This document shows, one piece after another, positions 1 through 13,189 of a DNA stretch of 64,000 nt. The position numbers and the translations under genes are program-made. Every line of letters begins with the position of its first letter. Position 1 is the stretch's first letter. The notes under the pieces are model-generated. The model ran no database searches and was not told the origin of the DNA. It saw only the letters and a list, made by a program, of their open reading frames with translations. This stretch comes from Haliclona indistincta (Eukaryota; Porifera; Demospongiae; Haplosclerida; Chalinidae), in contig OZ024783.1 in the NCBI GenBank assembly GCA_964017065.1, forward strand, positions 18,327,752 through 18,391,751. Direction: 5' to 3'.

Positions 1-3000
1 GTTACGACACAGGTAGGTCAGTATACAAGCATGGTAATAGGCATGTGTGAGAGGTATGACACAGGGAGGTCAGTATACAAGCATGGTAGTAGACATGTGG
101 GTGTTGAGAGGTATGACACAGGTAGGTCAGTACACAAGCATGGTAGTAGACATGTGTGTGTTAAGAGGTATGACACAGGCAGGTCAGTATACAAGCATGG
201 TAGTAGACATGTGTGTGTTGAGAGTTACGACACAGGTAGGTCAGTATACAAGCATGGTAGTAGACATGTATGTGTTGAAATGTATGACACAGGTAGGTCA
301 GTATACAAGCATGGTAGTAGACATGTGTGTGTTGAGAGGTATGACACAGGTAGGTCAGTATGCAAGCATGGTAGTAGGCATGTGTGAGAGGTATGACACA
401 GGTAGGTCAGTATACAAGCATGGTAGTAGATATGTGTGTGAGGTATGACACAGGTAGGTCAGTATACAAGCATGGTAGTAGATATGTGTGAGAGGTATGA
501 CACAGGTAGGTCAGTATACAAGCATGGTAGTAGACATGTGTGTGTTGAGAGGTATGACACAGGTAGGTCAGTATACAAGCATGGTAGTAGATATGTGTGA
601 GAGGTATGACACAGGTAGGTCAGTATACAAGCATGGTAGTAGACATGTGTGTGTTGAGAGGTATGACACAGGTAGGTCAGTATACAAGCATGGTAGTAGA
701 CATGTGTGAGAGGTATGACACAGGTAGGTCAGTATACAAGCATGGTAGTAGACATGTGTGTGTTGAGAGGTACGACACAGGTAGGTCAGTATAAAAGCAT
801 GGCAGTAGACATGTGTGTGTTGAGAGGTATGACACAGGTATAGGTCAGTATACAAGCATGGTAGTAGACATGTGTGAGAGGTATGACACAGGTAGGTCAG
901 TATACAAGCATGGTAGTAGACATGTGTGTGAGGTACGACACAGGTAGGTCAGTATACAAGGATGGTAGTAGACATGTGTGTGTTGAGAGGTATGACACAG
1001 GTAGGTCAGTATACAAGCATGGTAGTAGACATGTGTGTGTTGGGAGGTATGACACAAGTAGGTCAGTATATAAGCGTGGTAGTAGACATGTGTGTGTTGA
1101 GAGGTATGACACAGGTAGGTCAGTATACAAGCATGGTAGTAGACATGTGTGTGTTGAGAGGTATGACACAGGTAGGTCAGTATACAAGCATGGTAGTAGA
1201 CATGTGTGTGTTGGGAGGTATGACACAGGTAGGTCAGTACACAAGCATGGTAGTAGACATGTGTGTGTTGAGAGGTATGACACAGGTAGGTCAGTTTACA
1301 AGCATGGTAGTAGACATGTGTGTGTTGAGAGGTATGACACAGGTAGGTCAGTATACAAGCATGGTAGTAGACATGTGTGTGTTGAGAGTTACGACACAGG
1401 TAGGTCAGTATACAAGCATGGTAGTAGACATGTGTGTGTTGAGAGGTATGACAAAGGTAGGTCAGTATACAAGCATGGTAGTAGACATGTGTGCGTTGAG
1501 AGGTATGACACAGGTAGGTCAGTATACAAGCATGGTAGTAGACATGTGTGAGAGGTACGACACAGGTAGGTCAGTATACAAGCATGGTAGTTGACATGTG
1601 TGTGAGGGATGACACAGGTAGGTCAGTATACAAGCATGGTAGTAGACTTGTGTGAGAGGTATGACACAGGTAGGTCAGTATACAAGCATGGTAGTAGACT
1701 TGTGTGAGAGGTATGACACAGGTAGGTCAGTATACAAGCATGGTAGTAGGCATGTGTGTGTTGAGAGGTATGACACAGGTAGGTCAGTATACAAGCATGG
1801 TAGTAGACATGTGTGTGTTGAGAGGTATGACACAGGTAGGTCAGTATACAAGCATGGTAGTAGACATGTGTGAGAGGTACGACACAGGTAGGTCAGTATT
1901 AAAGCATGGCAGTAGACATGTGTGTGTTGAGAGGTATGACACAGGTAGGTCAGTATACAAGCATGGCAGTAGATATGTGTGTGAGGTATGACACAGGTAG
2001 GTCAGTATACAAGCATGGTAGTAGACATGTGTGAGAGGTATGACACAGGCAGGTCAGTATACAAGAATGGTAGTAGGCATGTGTGTGTTGAGAGGTACGA
2101 CAAGGTAGGTCAGTATACAAGCATGGTAGTAGACATGTGTGTGAGGTATGACACAGGTAGGTCAGTATACAAGCATAGTAGTAGACATGTGTGTGTTGAG
2201 AGGTATGACACAGGTAGGTCAGTATACAAGCATGGTTGTAGACATGTGTGTGTTGAGAGGTATGACACAAGTAGGTCAGTATACAAGCATGGTAGTAGAC
2301 ATGTGTGAGAGGTAGGACAAAGGTAGGTCTGTATACAAGCATGGTAGTAGACATGTGTGTGAGGTACCACACAGGTAGGTTAGCATACAAGCATGGTAGT
2401 AGACATGTGTGTGTTGAGAGGTATGACACAGGTAGGTCAGTATACAAGCATGGTAGTAGACATGTGTGTGAGGTATGACACAGGTAGGTCAGTATACAAG
2501 CATGGTAGTAGACATGTGTGAGAGGTATGACACAGGTAGGTCAGTATACAAGCATGGTAGTAGACATGTGTGTGTTGAGAGGTATGACACAGGTAGGTCA
2601 GTATACAAGCATGGTAGTAGACATGTGTGTGAGGTACCACACAGGTAGGTCAGCATACAAGCATGGTAGTAGACATGTGTGTGTTGAGAGGTATGACACA
2701 GGTAGGTCAGTATACAAGCATGGTAGTAGACATGTGTGTGTTGAGAGGTATGACACAAGTAGGTCAGTATATAAGCGTGGTAGTAGATATGTGTGAGTGG
2801 TACGACACAGGTAGGTCAGTATACAAGCATGGTAGTAGACATGTGTGTGTTGAGAGGTATGACACAGGTAGGTCAGCATACAAGCATGGTAGTAGACATG
2901 TGTGTGTTGAGAGGTACGACACAGGTAGGTCAGTATACAAGCATGGTAGTAGGCATGTGTGTGAGGTATAACACAGGTAGGTCAGTATACAAGCATGGTA

Positions 3001-6000
3001 GTAGACTTGTGTGAGAGGTATGACACAGGTAGGTCAGTATACAAGCATGGTAGTAGACTTGTGTGAGAGGTATGACACAGGTAGGTCAGTATACAAGCAT
3101 GGTAGTAGACATGTGTGTGAGGAATGACACAGGTAGGTCAGTATACAAGCATGGTAGTAGACATGTGTGTGTTGTGAGGTATGACACAGGTAGGTCAGTA
3201 TACAAGCACGGTAGTAGGCATGTGTGTGAGGTATGACACAGGTAGGTCAGTATACAAGCATGGTAGTAGACTTGTGTGAGAGGTATGACACAGGTAGGTG
3301 AGTATACAAGCATGGTAGTAGACATGTGTGTGAGGAATGACACAGGTAGGTCAGTATACAAGCATGGTAGTAGACATGTGTGTGTTGTGAGGTATGACAC
3401 AGGTAGGTCAGTATACAAGCATGGTAGTAGACATGTGTGTGAGGAATGACACAGGTAGGTCAGTATATAAGCAAGGTAGTAGACATGTGTGTGTTGTGAG
3501 GTATGACACAGGTAGGTCAGTATACAAGCATGGTAGTAGATATGTGTGAGAGGTATGACACAGGTAGGTCAGTATACAAGCATGGTAGTAGACATGTGTG
3601 TGTTGAGAGATGTGACACAGGTAGGTCAGTATACAAGCATGGTAGTAGACATGTGTGTGAGGTACGACACAGGTAGGTCAGTATACAAGCATGGTAGTAG
3701 ACATGTGTGTGTTGAGAGATGTGACACAGGTAGGTCAGTATACAAGCATGGTAGTAGGCATGTGTGTGAGGTATGACACAGGTAGGTCAGTATACAAGCA
3801 TAGTAGTAGACATGTGTGTGTTGAGAGGTACGACACAGGTAGGTCAGTATACAAGCATGGTTGTAGACATGTGTGTGTTGAGAGGTATGACACAGGTAGG
3901 TCAGTATACAAGCATGGTAGTAGACATGTGTGAGAGGTAGGACACAGGTAGGTCAGTATACAAGCATGGTAGTAGGCATGTGTGTGAGGTATGACACAGG
4001 TAGGTCAGTATACAAGCATAGTAGTAGACAAGTGTGTGTTGAGAGGTATGACACAGGTAGGTCAGTATACAAGCATGGTTGTAGACATGTGTGTGTTGAG
4101 AGGTATGACACAAGAAGGTCAGTATACAAGCATGGCAGTAGACATGTGTGTGTTGAGAGGTATGACACAGGTAGGTCAGTATACAAGCATGGTAGTAGAC
4201 ATGTGTGAGAGGTAGGACACAGGTAGGTCAGTATACAAGCATGGTAGTAGACATGTGTGTGTTGAGAGGTATGACACAGGTAGGTCAGTATACAAGCATG
4301 GTAGTAGGCATGAGTGTGAGGTATAACACAGGTAGGTCAGTATACAAGCATGGTAGTAGACTTGTGTGAGAGGTATGACACAGGTAGGTCAGTATACAAG
4401 CATGGTAGTAGACTTGTGTGAGAGGTATGACACAGGTAGGTCAGTATACAAGCATGGTAGTAGGCATGTGTGTGAGGTATGACACAGGTAGGTCAGTATA
4501 CAAGCATGGTAGTAGATGTGTGTGTTGTGAGGTATGACACAGGTAGGTCAGTATACAAGCATGGTAGTAGACATGTGTGTGTTGTGAGGTATGACACAGG
4601 TAGGTCAGTATACAAGCATGGTAGTAGATGTGTGTGTTGTGAGGTATGACACAGGTAGGTCAGTATACAAGCATGGTAGTAGATATGTGTGAGAGGTATG
4701 ACACAGGTAGGTCAGTATACAAGCATGGTAGTAGACATGTGTGTGTTGAGAGGTACGACACAGGTAGGTCAGTATACAAGCATGGTAGTAGACATGTGTG
4801 AGAGGTATGACACAGGTAGGTCAGTATACAAGCATGGTAGTAGACATGTGTGTGTTGAGAGGTACGACACAGGTAGGTCAGTATACAAGCATGGTAGTAG
4901 ACATGTGTGTGTTGAGAGATATGACACAGGTAGGTCAGCATACAAGCATGGTAGTAGACATGTGTGTGAGGTACGACACAGGTAGGTCAGTATACAAGCA
5001 TGGTAGTAGGCATGTGTGTGAGGTATGACACAGGTAGGTCAGTATACAAGCATAGTAGTAGACATGTGTGTGTTGAGAGGTATGACACAGGTAGGTCAGT
5101 ATACAAGCATTGTAGTAGACATGTGTGTGTTGAGAGGCATGACACAGGTAGGTCAGTATACAAGCATGGTAGTAGACATGTGTGTGTTGAGAGGTATGAC
5201 ACAGGTAGGTCAGTATACAAGCATGGTAGTAGACATGTGTGTGAGGTATGACACAGGTAGGTCAGTATACAAGCATGGTAGTAGACATGTGTGCGAGGTA
5301 TGACACAGGTAGGTCAGTATACAAGCATGGTAGTAGACATGTGTGAGAGGTATGACACAGGTAGGTCAGTATACAAGCATGGTAGTAGACATGTGTGAGA
5401 GGTATGACACAGGTAGGTCAGTATACAAGCATGGTAGTAGACATGTGTGAGAGGTATGACACAGGTAGGTCAGTATACAAGCATGGTAGTAGACATGTGT
5501 GTGTTGAGAGGTATGACACAGGTAGGTCAGTATACAAGCATGGTAGTAGACATGTGTGAGAGGTATGACACAGGTAGGTCAGTATACAAGCATGGTAGTA
5601 GACATGTGTGTGTTGAGAGGTATGACACAGGTAGGTCAGTATACAAGCATGGTAGTAGACATGTGTGAGAGGTATGACACAGGTAGGTCAGCATACAAGC
5701 ATGGTAGTAGACATGTGTGTGTTGAGAGGTATGACACAGGTAGGTCAGTATACAAGCATGGTAGTAGACATGTGTGTGTTGAGAGGTATGACACAAGTAG
5801 GTCAGTATATAAGCGTGGTAGTAGACATGTGTGTGAGGTATAACACAGGTAGGTCAGTATACAAGCATGGTAGTAGATGTGTGAGTGGTACGACACAGGT
5901 AGGTCAGCATACAAGCATGGTAGTAGATATGTGTGAGAGGTATGACACAGGTAGGTCAGTATACAAGCATGGTAGTAGACATGTGTGTGTTGAGAGGTAC

Positions 6001-9000
6001 GACACAGGTAGGTCAGTATACAAGCATGGTAGTAGGCATGTGTGTGAGGTATAACACAGGTAGGTCAGTATACAAGCATGGTAGTAGACATGTGTGTTTT
6101 GAGAGGTATGACACAGGTAGGTCAGTATACAAGCATGGTAGTAGACATGTGTGAGAGGTATGACACAGGTAGGTCAGTATACAAGCATGGTAGTAGACAT
6201 GTGTGAGAGATATGACACAGGTAGGTCAGTATACAAGCATGGTAGTAGACATGTGTGTGAGGTACGACACAGGTAGGTCAGTATACAAGCATGGTAGTAG
6301 ATATGTGTGAGAGGTATGACACAGGTAGGTCAGTATACAAGCATGCATGGTAGTAGACATGTGTGTGAGGTATGACACAGGTAGGTCAGTATACAAGCAT
6401 GGTAGTAGATATGTGTGAGAGGTATGACACAGGTAGGTCAGTATACAAGCATGGTAGTAGACATGTGTGTGTTGAGAGGTATGACACAGGTAGGTCAGTA
6501 TACAAGCATGGTAGTAGACATGTGTGAGAGGTACGACACAGGTAGGTCAGTATACAAGCATGGTAGTAGACATGCATGTGTGTGTTGAGAGGCATGACAC
6601 AGGTAGGTCAGTATACAAGCATGGTAGTAGACATGTGTGTGTTGAGAGGTATGACACAGGTAGGTCAGTATACAAGCATGGTAGTAGACATGTGTGTGAG
6701 GTATGACACAGGTAGGTCAGTATACAAGCATGGTAGTAGACATGTGTGAGAGGTATGACACAGGTAGGTCAGTATACAAGCATGGTAGTAGACATGTGTG
6801 TGTTGAGAGGTATGACACAGGTAGGTCAGTATACAAGCATGGTAGTAGACATGTGTGTGTTGAGAGGTATGACACAGGTAGGTCAGTATACAAGCATGGT
6901 AGTAGACATGTGTGTGTTGAGAAGTATGACACAGGTAGGTCAGTATACAAGCATGGTAGTAGACATGTGTGTGTTGAGAGGTATGACACAAGTAGGTCAG
7001 TATATAAGCATGGTAGTAGGCATGTGTGTGAGGTATAACACAGGTAGGTCAGTATACAAGCATGGTAGTAGACATGTGTGTGTTGAGAGGTATGACACAG
7101 GTAGGTCAGTATACAAGCATGGTAGTAGACATGTGTGAGAGGTATGACACAGGTAGGTCAGTATACAAGCATGGTAGTAGACATGTGTGTGTTGAGAGGT
7201 ATGACACAGGTAGGTCAGTATACAAGCATGGTAGTAGACATGTGTTGAGAGGTATGACACAGGTAGGTCAGTATACAAGCATGGTAGTTGACATGTGTGA
7301 GAGGTATGACACAGGTAGGTCAGTATACAAGCATGGTAGTAGACATGTGTGTGTTGAGAGGTACGACACAGGTAGGTCAGTATACAAGCATGGTAGTAGA
7401 CTTGTGTGGTTGAGAGGTATGACACAAGTAGGTCAGTATACAAGCATGGTAGTAGACATGTGTGTGTTGAGAGGTATGACACAGGTAGGTCAGTATACAA
7501 GCATGGTAGTAGACATGTGTGAGAGGTACAACACAGGTAGGTCAGTATACAAGCATGGTAGTAGACATGTGTGAGAGGTATGACACAGGTAGGTCAGTAT
7601 ACAAGCATGGTAGTAGATATGTGTGAGAGGTATGACACAGGTAGGTCAGTAAACAAGCATGGTAGTAGACATGTGTGTGAGGTACGACACAGGTAGGTCA
7701 GCATACAAGCATGGTAGTAGACATGTGTGTGTTGAGAGGTACGACACAGGTAGGTCAGTATACAAGCATGGTAGTAGACATGTGTGTGTTGAGAGGTATG
7801 ACACAAGTAGGTCAGTATACAAGCATGGTAGTAGACATGTGTGAGAGGTACGACACAGGTAGGTCAGTATACAAGCATGGTAGTAGACATGTGTGTGTTG
7901 AGAGGCATGACACAAGTAGGTCAGTATACAAGCATGGTAGTAGACATGTGTGAGAGGTACGACACAGGTAGGTCAGTATACAAGCATGGTAGTAGACATG
8001 TGTGTGTTGAGAGGCATGACACAGGTAGGTCAGTATACAAGCATGGTAGTAGACATGTGTGTGTTGAGAGGTATGACACAGGTAGGTCAGTATACAAGCA
8101 TGGTAGTAGACATGTGTGTGAGGTATGACACAGGTAGGTCAGTATACAAGCATGGTAGTAGACATGTGTGAGAGGTATGACACAGGTAGGTCAGTATACA
8201 AGCATGGTAGTAGACATGTGTGTGTTGAGAGGTACGACACAGGTAGGTCAGTATACAAGCATGGTAGTAGACATGTGTGTGTTGAGAGGTATGACACAAG
8301 TAGGTCAGTATATAAGCATGGTAGTAGGCATGTGTGTGAGGTATAACACAGGTAGGTCAGTATACAAGCATGGTAGTAGACATGTGTGTGTTGAGAGGTA
8401 TGACACAGGTAGGTCAGTATACAAGCATGGTAGTAGACATGTGTGAGAGGTATGACACAGGTAGGTCAGTATACAAGCATGGTAGTAGACATGTGTGTGT
8501 TGAGAGGTATGACACAGGTAGGTCAGTATACAAGCATGGTAGTAGACATGTGTTGAGAGGTATGACACAGGTAGGTCAGTATACAAGCATGGTGGTTGAC
8601 ATGTGTGAGAGGTATGACACAGGTAGGTCAGTATACAAGCATGGTAGTAGACATGTGTGTGTTGAGAGGTACGACACAGGTAGGTCAGTATACAAGCATG
8701 GTAGTAGACATGTGTGGTTGAGAGGTATGACACAAGTAGGTCAGTATACAAGCATGGTAGTAGACATGTGTGTGTTGAGAGGTATGACACAGGTAGGTCA
8801 GTATACAAGCATGGTAGTAGACATGTGTGAGAGGTACAACACAGGTAGGTCAGTATACAAGCATGGTAGTAGACATGTGTGAGAGGTATGACACAGGTAG
8901 GTCAGTATACAAGCATGGTAGTAGACATGTGTGAGAGGTACGACACAGGTAGGTCAGTATACAAGCATGGTAGTAGACATGTGTGAGAGGTACGACACAG

Positions 9001-9688
9001 GTAGGTCAGTATACAAGCATGGTAGTAGACATGTGTGTGTTGAGAGGCATGACACAAGTAGGTCAGTATACAAGCATGGTAGTAGACATGTGTGTGTTGA
9101 GAGGTACGACACAGGTAGGTCTGTATACAAGCATGGTAGTAGACATGTGTGTGTTGAGAGGTATGACACAAGTAGGTCAGTATACAAGCATGGTAGTAGA
9201 CATGTGTGAGAGGTACGACACAGGTATGTCAGTATACAAGCATGGTAGTAGACATGTGTGTGTTGAGAGGCATGACACAGGTAGGTCAGTATACAAGCAT
9301 GGTAGTAGACATGTGTGTGTTGAGAGGTATGACACAGGTAGGTCAGTATACAAGCATGGTAGTAGACATGTGTGTGAGGTATGACACAGGTAGGTCAGTA
9401 TACAAGCATGGTAGTAGACATGTGTGAGAGGTATGACACAGGTAGGTCAGTATACAAGCATGGTAGTAGACATGTGTGTGTTGAGAGGTATGACACAGGT
9501 AGGTCAGTATACAAGCATGGTAGTAGACATGTGTGTGAGGTACCACACAGGTAGGTAAGCATACAAGCATGGTAGTAGACATGTGTGTGTTGAGAAGTAT
9601 GACACAGGTAGGTCAGTATACAAGCATGGTAGTAGACATGTGTGAGAGGTACGACACAGGTAGGTCAGTATACAAGCATGCATGGTAG
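1..9688 (+). repeat. Minisatellite array 1 (57/52-bp units, forward orientation)
   Basis: Tandem repeat filling the first 9.7 kb and continuing beyond the left edge, roughly 175 units. The core reads GAGGTATGACACAGGTAGG, then TCAGTATACAAGCATGGTAG, then TAGACATGTGTG. A 57-bp form ends in GTGTTGA; two 52-bp forms end in GT or GA. The forms are interspersed with scattered point variants (TATGAC/TACGAC, ACATG/ATATG/GCATG). A block near 7,000-7,600 recurs near 8,300-8,900 with an offset of 1,308 bp, so higher-order duplication is present. The array ends at CATGCATGGTAGCTCTGG, beside the downstream flank of ankyrin gene copy 1. Open frames here are period artefacts. Confidence 0.97.
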
Positions 9689-10380
9689 CTCTGGATCAGA
9701 ATAGATGAACAGTAAATGTCTAAGGCTCAACTCTTACTGTTAATCACAATCACAATTGTGATCACACAAATTCACACGAGAAAAGTGTCAAATTTGATGG
9801 TTGTCTCTCTCTCGTACACCACTACACTAGCTGAGCTTAGTAATATCAGTTCAAATGCACTTGCATACTGTCTGTTGGTTCATAAAGTGAGTGACTACAT
9901 TGGTTTGAACATGCTATTATCCTGGATGGTGGTAGTGATTACACTAACACAGAACAAATCCAGAACTGTTGCTAGAACCATTCCGTAAACCCTTAATTTG
10001 AACGTGACGGGCTTCAGACAGGCACGTTAGCACGATAGGCTTCCAGCAGGAGTATGACAAGCTTGAGCTACTCTATTTACACTAGTGCTAGAAGAGTTCT
10101 GGAACAATGCCCAGCGCTAATGTAAACACACTGTAAGATGGTGGACACAAGAGAGTGTGTGGCTAGCTCAGTCTCACCAGGTGTTGTGGGAGGGGCACCA
10201 GACTCACTGGACGGTTGAGTGGATGCTGAGAGAGAGAGAGAGATAATAAGAATTGGTTAGTAATAATTTATTTCTTATCTCAATAATTAGAGTAAGTCAT
10301 TACATGAGTATAGTATTAGTATGTTGACTATGGTAATAGTAGGTGTGGTCAGACTCTACAACACTTCATAGCTCAGTAGC
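9689..10380. other. Downstream flank of ankyrin gene copy 1 (unit 1 left edge)
   Basis: Single-copy sequence shared almost unchanged with 35,670-36,364 and 59,857-60,566. It holds a plus-strand open frame at 9,716-9,988 with a hydrophobic start (MSKAQLLLLITITIVI). The same start occurs in units 2 and 3, but there a 2-bp difference after the HTR codons breaks the frame, so I do not call it a gene. On the minus strand an AATAAA signal lies at 10,267-10,272, about 110 bp beyond the ankyrin stop codon. It is kept in unit 3 but altered to AATTAAA in unit 2. A short GA run lies at 10,228-10,242. Confidence 0.6.
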
Positions 10381-12942
10381 TCATGTTATCATGTACTGAC
10401 CAACTCTCTCCAGCAAGTCCACAATGTCTTGATGATTCCATTTTCTCGCTAGATCAAGTGGAGTCCTACCAACCTATAGTGTAACAATAGAACAGTGTGA
10501 GTCATGACACACACACAAACCAAAAATGAGAAATGGACTCAGTTAAGAAACAATGACTTTGCAATCAGTTCATTTCAATACATACTGTAACCAGAAACAC
10601 ACCCAAACTGCATAAACTGATTCTAACATAGCTTGAACCATACATGAACATAGACCCTTCCACACTCTCTGTGATATAGAATTTTATATGCGCAGATCTA
10701 CAAAATTCAATCATGCAAATCACTGTTTTTATGTGATGGTAACTACAGAACATGGTTTGGTAGCACAGAGGACAAGTATAGCTAACAAACACTTGGAATT
10801 AAGAACTCATATCTTCTTCAGAGTGGTACAGAGACACATGCAGGCTCATGTATCTACATGTATGGTATAATCTACAGTAAGCACTTTACGATAGTATAGT
10901 AGTTGTATTGTATTTCATGAGAACAGCTTTGTTCAACAACACAACATATCAGTATCACTAGAAACACATGTACTCACATCATCGGTTGTATCGGTAGCTG
11001 CACCAGCAGCAATCAGCTGCTCAGCTACAGCTGTGCGACCATTGATTGCACTCCAATGAAGTGCTGTCCATCCATCCTATAGAATAAACAACAAGAGAAG
11101 AGCACATGGTTATTGAGTGTGAAGTGGTGTCAAGCACAACACATGGTAACTGGTCTTGTTGGTAATAACACAGTAACTAGTGTATTACAGTATCAGATGA
11201 TGGCTTGTGTACCAGTACAGTATGACACATAGTGTCTACACATCACAGGAAATACTATTATTATTTGACATGTACTGCAATAGTCTACTAGTGGACGGAG
11301 CAAGCCAGAGCAAGAGAACAATGAGATTACTGTAGCACTGCAGTACACATGGTCTGGTATATCAGTGATTGTATTGTGACAAACAGACAGACAGATATTC
11401 TTAAAAGTACATTAGAAATTCTTCACCACAGCTAGTATACTGTCTGCTTAGGCAGTACATTACCATGGTATCAAAAGAGAATGCCTTCTTCAGCCCCTTC
11501 TCAAGAAGGCATAAAGCCGAAATGTCACAAGAACTGTTGTTTCGACTCTAACTTTCACCAAGCACATAGCAGTCGACCATAATTAGTTTATAGACAGACG
11601 ACAGAATGACAGACAGACAGATACACATGTGTGTGTATCTACTAACATACCACATCTCCAGCATTGATGTCTATCTCAGGTTGTGACAGGAGCAGTCGAA
11701 CAACCTGAGAGTGTCCATTCCGTGAGCTAGTGATAAGTGGTGTCAACTGTATAATAGTAGAGAATGATAACAACAACACAGTGATTATTAATAAACAATG
11801 CAACATTTTACATAATCAACTGTTGTTCAATATAGCAAGTCCCACACTGATCAAACAGTGTCCTCTGTGATGTATCTATCTATGCCTATACATCATTCCA
11901 TAAATGCTCTTGTGTTCTTATTGATTGGACAGTATTTTACCACATGTTGATCACACATTGTGTATTAGGCAGTCAGAGACTGAGCAAGTGCACAGATCAT
12001 CACAAGGCATTGTGTGTGGTTCTTCACGGCAGTAGAGCCGACCAACAAGAGTACACATGTTGAGACTGATGAACAGAGAGAGGACAGGCTACAGCTAGCA
12101 CATGATCGAAGCAACGATAAAATGGTGCTACTGAGACTGATCAACACAGCTCAGTAAATACCAGCTCAGATCATGCAGTCTGTTCTCACTCAGGCTCACC
12201 ACACACACCATTAATTTTATAGCCTGATCGATGCTGAGACAAAGTCAACTAGTTTGTTGTGAACCATGCTCTTCTTTGTCAGGTGTAACAACAATGTAGG
12301 GTGGGGCTAGCTCACATGTACAGTACATGTAGTCAATGATGGACACACTAACAGACATACAGAACCAAATGCTCAACCACTGACTGTGTGTGGTAGTAGA
12401 TACTGATGTGTGGATCTGTTACTAGCATCATGTGACCACTAACAATACTCACATTGTAATAATCAGGATTACAATAGTTGACATGAGCTCCTCTTGTAAG
12501 GAGCTCACTCACTCTACTGACATTACCATCCCTGCAAGCGTCAAAGAGTTCCTTATTCTGTGAGTAGAGCACAACATAATGTAAGCAGCATCATGCAAAC
12601 AATGGTTGCTACATGCAGTCTCCATCAACTACTGATCACATGATCAAACTCATTAATATTCATGAGATACAGTATCCTCAGTGTAGGGCACGCGAGGCGG
12701 CGGCTACTATGTCGTGTACACAGAGAGCGGCTCCTTGTGGACTGCACTACAGCAGCTAGCCTTCTGAACCGGACTGAGCCACCCGCCCCGCCCCAGGAGT
12801 ACGGGCATGGGCTCAACCAGCTCTCGCTCGCTCGTACCACAGCTTATTGCGGGACAGTGCTAGTAGAATACAGTATTCTCTCTCTTACCAACTTGCGCTG
12901 CTGTTCCTCGCTGAGAGAACTCATGGCACTAGTAGACTGCAT
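10381..12942 (-). CDS. Small ankyrin-repeat protein, copy 1 (five exons, complete)
   Basis: The exons on the minus strand are 12942-12890, 12557-12453, 11746-11651, 11076-10978 and 10473-10381, all joined in phase 0 with GT-AG introns. The product is about 148 residues: a charged N-terminus (MQSTSAMSSLSEEQQRKL; a second start lies at 12924), a cap repeat (NKELFDACRDGNVSRVSELL), then ankyrin repeats with TPLITSS, TALHWSA and TPLDLAR motifs, ending QYMIT. Each internal exon carries one repeat, split between consensus positions 2 and 3. There is no signal peptide or membrane segment, so an intracellular binding protein is inferred; the partner is unknown. Unit 2 lacks the upstream start, so the inner ATG is probably the ancestral one. 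Compared with copies 2 and 3 the exons differ far more than the introns. Confidence 0.85.
11965..12160 (+). other. Conserved open frame inside intron 2 of ankyrin copy 1, opposite strand
   Basis: A plus-strand frame of about 57 codons reads ...VEPTNKSTHVETDEQ then REDRLQLAHDRSNDKMVLL and RLINTAQ before TAA. It stays open in units 2 (near 37,940-38,112) and 3 (near 63,165-63,345) with a few amino-acid changes. The end vaguely resembles half of an ankyrin repeat (LQLAHDR.ND.MVLLRLI). The minus strand is also open over about 60 codons. I cannot show that either is used; the conservation may only reflect recent duplication. Confidence 0.25.
12690..12815 (-). promoter_or_regulatory. GC-rich island in ankyrin intron 1
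   Basis: A CpG-containing stretch in otherwise AT-rich sequence, present in all three units (about 38,625-38,745 and 63,855-63,980). On the minus strand it contains the GC-box-like motif GGGGCGGGGCGGG. It lies within the first intron, just after the short coding exon 1. It might be an intronic enhancer or an alternative promoter. Evidence is compositional only. Confidence 0.25.
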
Positions 12943-13189
12943 CAAATCAGAGATCACTGAGAGAAGGGGCGTGTATCATGAATATCAGTATACTGTTATA
13001 AAATTTGATTTATTTTAATTGAACAAAATAATTTTAAAGCACATCATTTTTTATCCGGTTCAAAATCCGGTTTATCCGTTATATTTGTTTTGACTGATAC
13101 TTACTTTTGAGGCCTAGACTTAATAATAAATTATAAATCCACTAATGACAAATAATATTATACTAAAATTAATACTAGCAGGCTATCTG
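12943..13189. other. Intergenic: ankyrin copy 1 upstream region
   Basis: AT-rich sequence between the ankyrin start and the ABCB7-like remnant, containing TTATAAAATTTG and other A/T runs. It presumably holds the ankyrin promoter. No element was recognised with confidence. Confidence 0.4.

Noticed and set aside
1..9688. Many open frames of 60-225 codons on both strands in the minisatellite
   Set aside because: They have 19-residue periodicity from the 57-bp unit, occur in several frames and both strands, and have no splice or start context.
1..9688. CRISPR array
   Set aside because: Repeats are contiguous with no unique spacers, and the window is eukaryotic.
9716..9988. 90-codon frame with hydrophobic N-terminus
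   Set aside because: Units 2 and 3 break it by 2 bp while the surrounding DNA stays nearly identical, so no selection on the frame is evident; kept only as a note.
12662..13018. 118-codon plus-strand frame over ankyrin exon 1 and intron 1
   Set aside because: Antisense to the recognised exon and broken in unit 2; the GC-rich stretch explains the lack of stops.
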